From the NCBI GenBank assembly GCA_036389375.1, contig DASVQA010000108.1, positions 1-13,058 of the forward strand: DNA of 13,058 nt. Reading direction: 5' to 3'. This stretch comes from QHXQ01 sp036389375. Its GTDB lineage: Bacteria > Acidobacteriota > Blastocatellia > Pyrinomonadales > Pyrinomonadaceae. The position numbers and the translations under genes are program-made. The notes under the pieces were generated by a model. That model did not search any database. It was not told where the DNA came from and worked only from the letters and a program-made list of their open reading frames with translations. Below, in pieces: positions 12,795 to 13,058 of the stretch (position 1 is its first letter; every line of letters begins with the position of its first letter).

Positions 12795-13058
12795 CGCGAA
12801 CGACATCTTCCTCGTCTCTTTGCGCGCGCCGCAACGCGCTCGTGCGTCGCCTGCTCATCGGCTACGCGTTATGCCTGACTGTCTCGCTTGCGCCCGCCCG
12901 TCTGCCGCTGTCTATCTCGCCGGTTGTTATTCATGCTCAATCTACGCTCACGCCGCAGCAACGTGAGATCGAAAAACAGCGTGCGCGCCTGTCCGCCGCT
13001 GACAAGGAGGAGCGGCGCGACGCCGTAATGCGGCTCGGCGCGATGCGTCGCCCCGAAG
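12791..13058 (+). CDS. Secreted HEAT-repeat-like protein, 5' part only
   Basis: The frame opens at ATG 12791 and is still open at the window edge, so only 89 residues are seen. The N-terminus is Ser/Thr-rich, then basic (RRNALVRR, 13-20), then hydrophobic (21-34 and 39-48). It ends in VIHAQS, which reads as a signal peptide cleaved near A49-Q50. The mature part starts with a hydrophilic helix (TPQQREIEKQRARLSAADKE, 54-73) and then RRDAVMRLGAMRRPE (75-89). That last run has the look of the first helix of a HEAT or PBS-lyase-type repeat (RxxAVxxLGxxxxPE). The product is probably periplasmic or surface-exposed. It overlaps the stop of the 88-aa gene by ATGA. The repeat assignment rests on one unit only. 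Confidence 0.7.
   Translation, partial: MTRTTSSSSLCARRNALVRRLLIGYALCLTVSLAPARLPLSISPVVIHAQSTLTPQQREIEKQRARLSAADKEERRDAVMRLGAMRRPE

Overview
The window is a 13 kb, high-GC stretch of bacterial chromosome in which every convincing gene lies on the + strand. The mix suggests an Acidobacteriota genome, possibly the Blastocatellia side. The reasons are GC-rich housekeeping genes, a eukaryotic-type Ser/Thr kinase with an extracytoplasmic domain, an M28 lipoprotein resembling glutaminyl cyclase, a secreted HEAT-like protein, and several starts without a Shine-Dalgarno. That placement is inference; no rRNA or other marker gene is present.

Layout. 28-588: [2Fe-2S] ferredoxin-like protein with a C-terminal extension. 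669-1721: M28 zinc lipoprotein. 1739-2809: LeuB-type decarboxylating dehydrogenase. An AT-rich inverted-repeat element (2855-2939) separates this group from an unrecognised membrane protein (2974-3714) and a transmembrane Ser/Thr kinase (3874-5628). Next comes a compact housekeeping run: cinA (5648-6883), plsY (6894-7517), gpsA (7603-8619), smpB (8675-9145) and pepA (9175-10722). It closes at a strong intrinsic terminator (10754-10785). plsY and gpsA are adjacent steps of phospholipid synthesis: GpsA makes glycerol-3-phosphate and PlsY acylates it. cinA, smpB and pepA serve NAD/nucleotide recycling, ribosome rescue and peptide turnover.

From the terminator to 11246 lies a 0.5 kb non-coding region, AT-rich in its first half. 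It holds a three-armed inverted repeat, a perfect 14-bp palindrome, a nested hairpin, helically phased direct repeats and an extended -10 promoter, in that order. It leads into a membrane-anchored J-domain protein (11247-12059). A second non-coding stretch (12060-12527) has a good promoter (12137-12165) followed by about 360 nt of leader. It ends at a small 88-aa protein with a strong ribosome site (12528-12794). That gene overlaps by ATGA with a secreted HEAT-like protein cut by the window end (12791-13058).

I found no CRISPR array, tRNA, rRNA, transposase, phage gene or recognised defence system. The least explained parts are the two non-coding regions, the pyrimidine-rich heptad tracts that run into two start codons, the kinase with its sensor-like ectodomain and membrane-protein neighbour, and the M28 protein that may be a glutaminyl cyclase.
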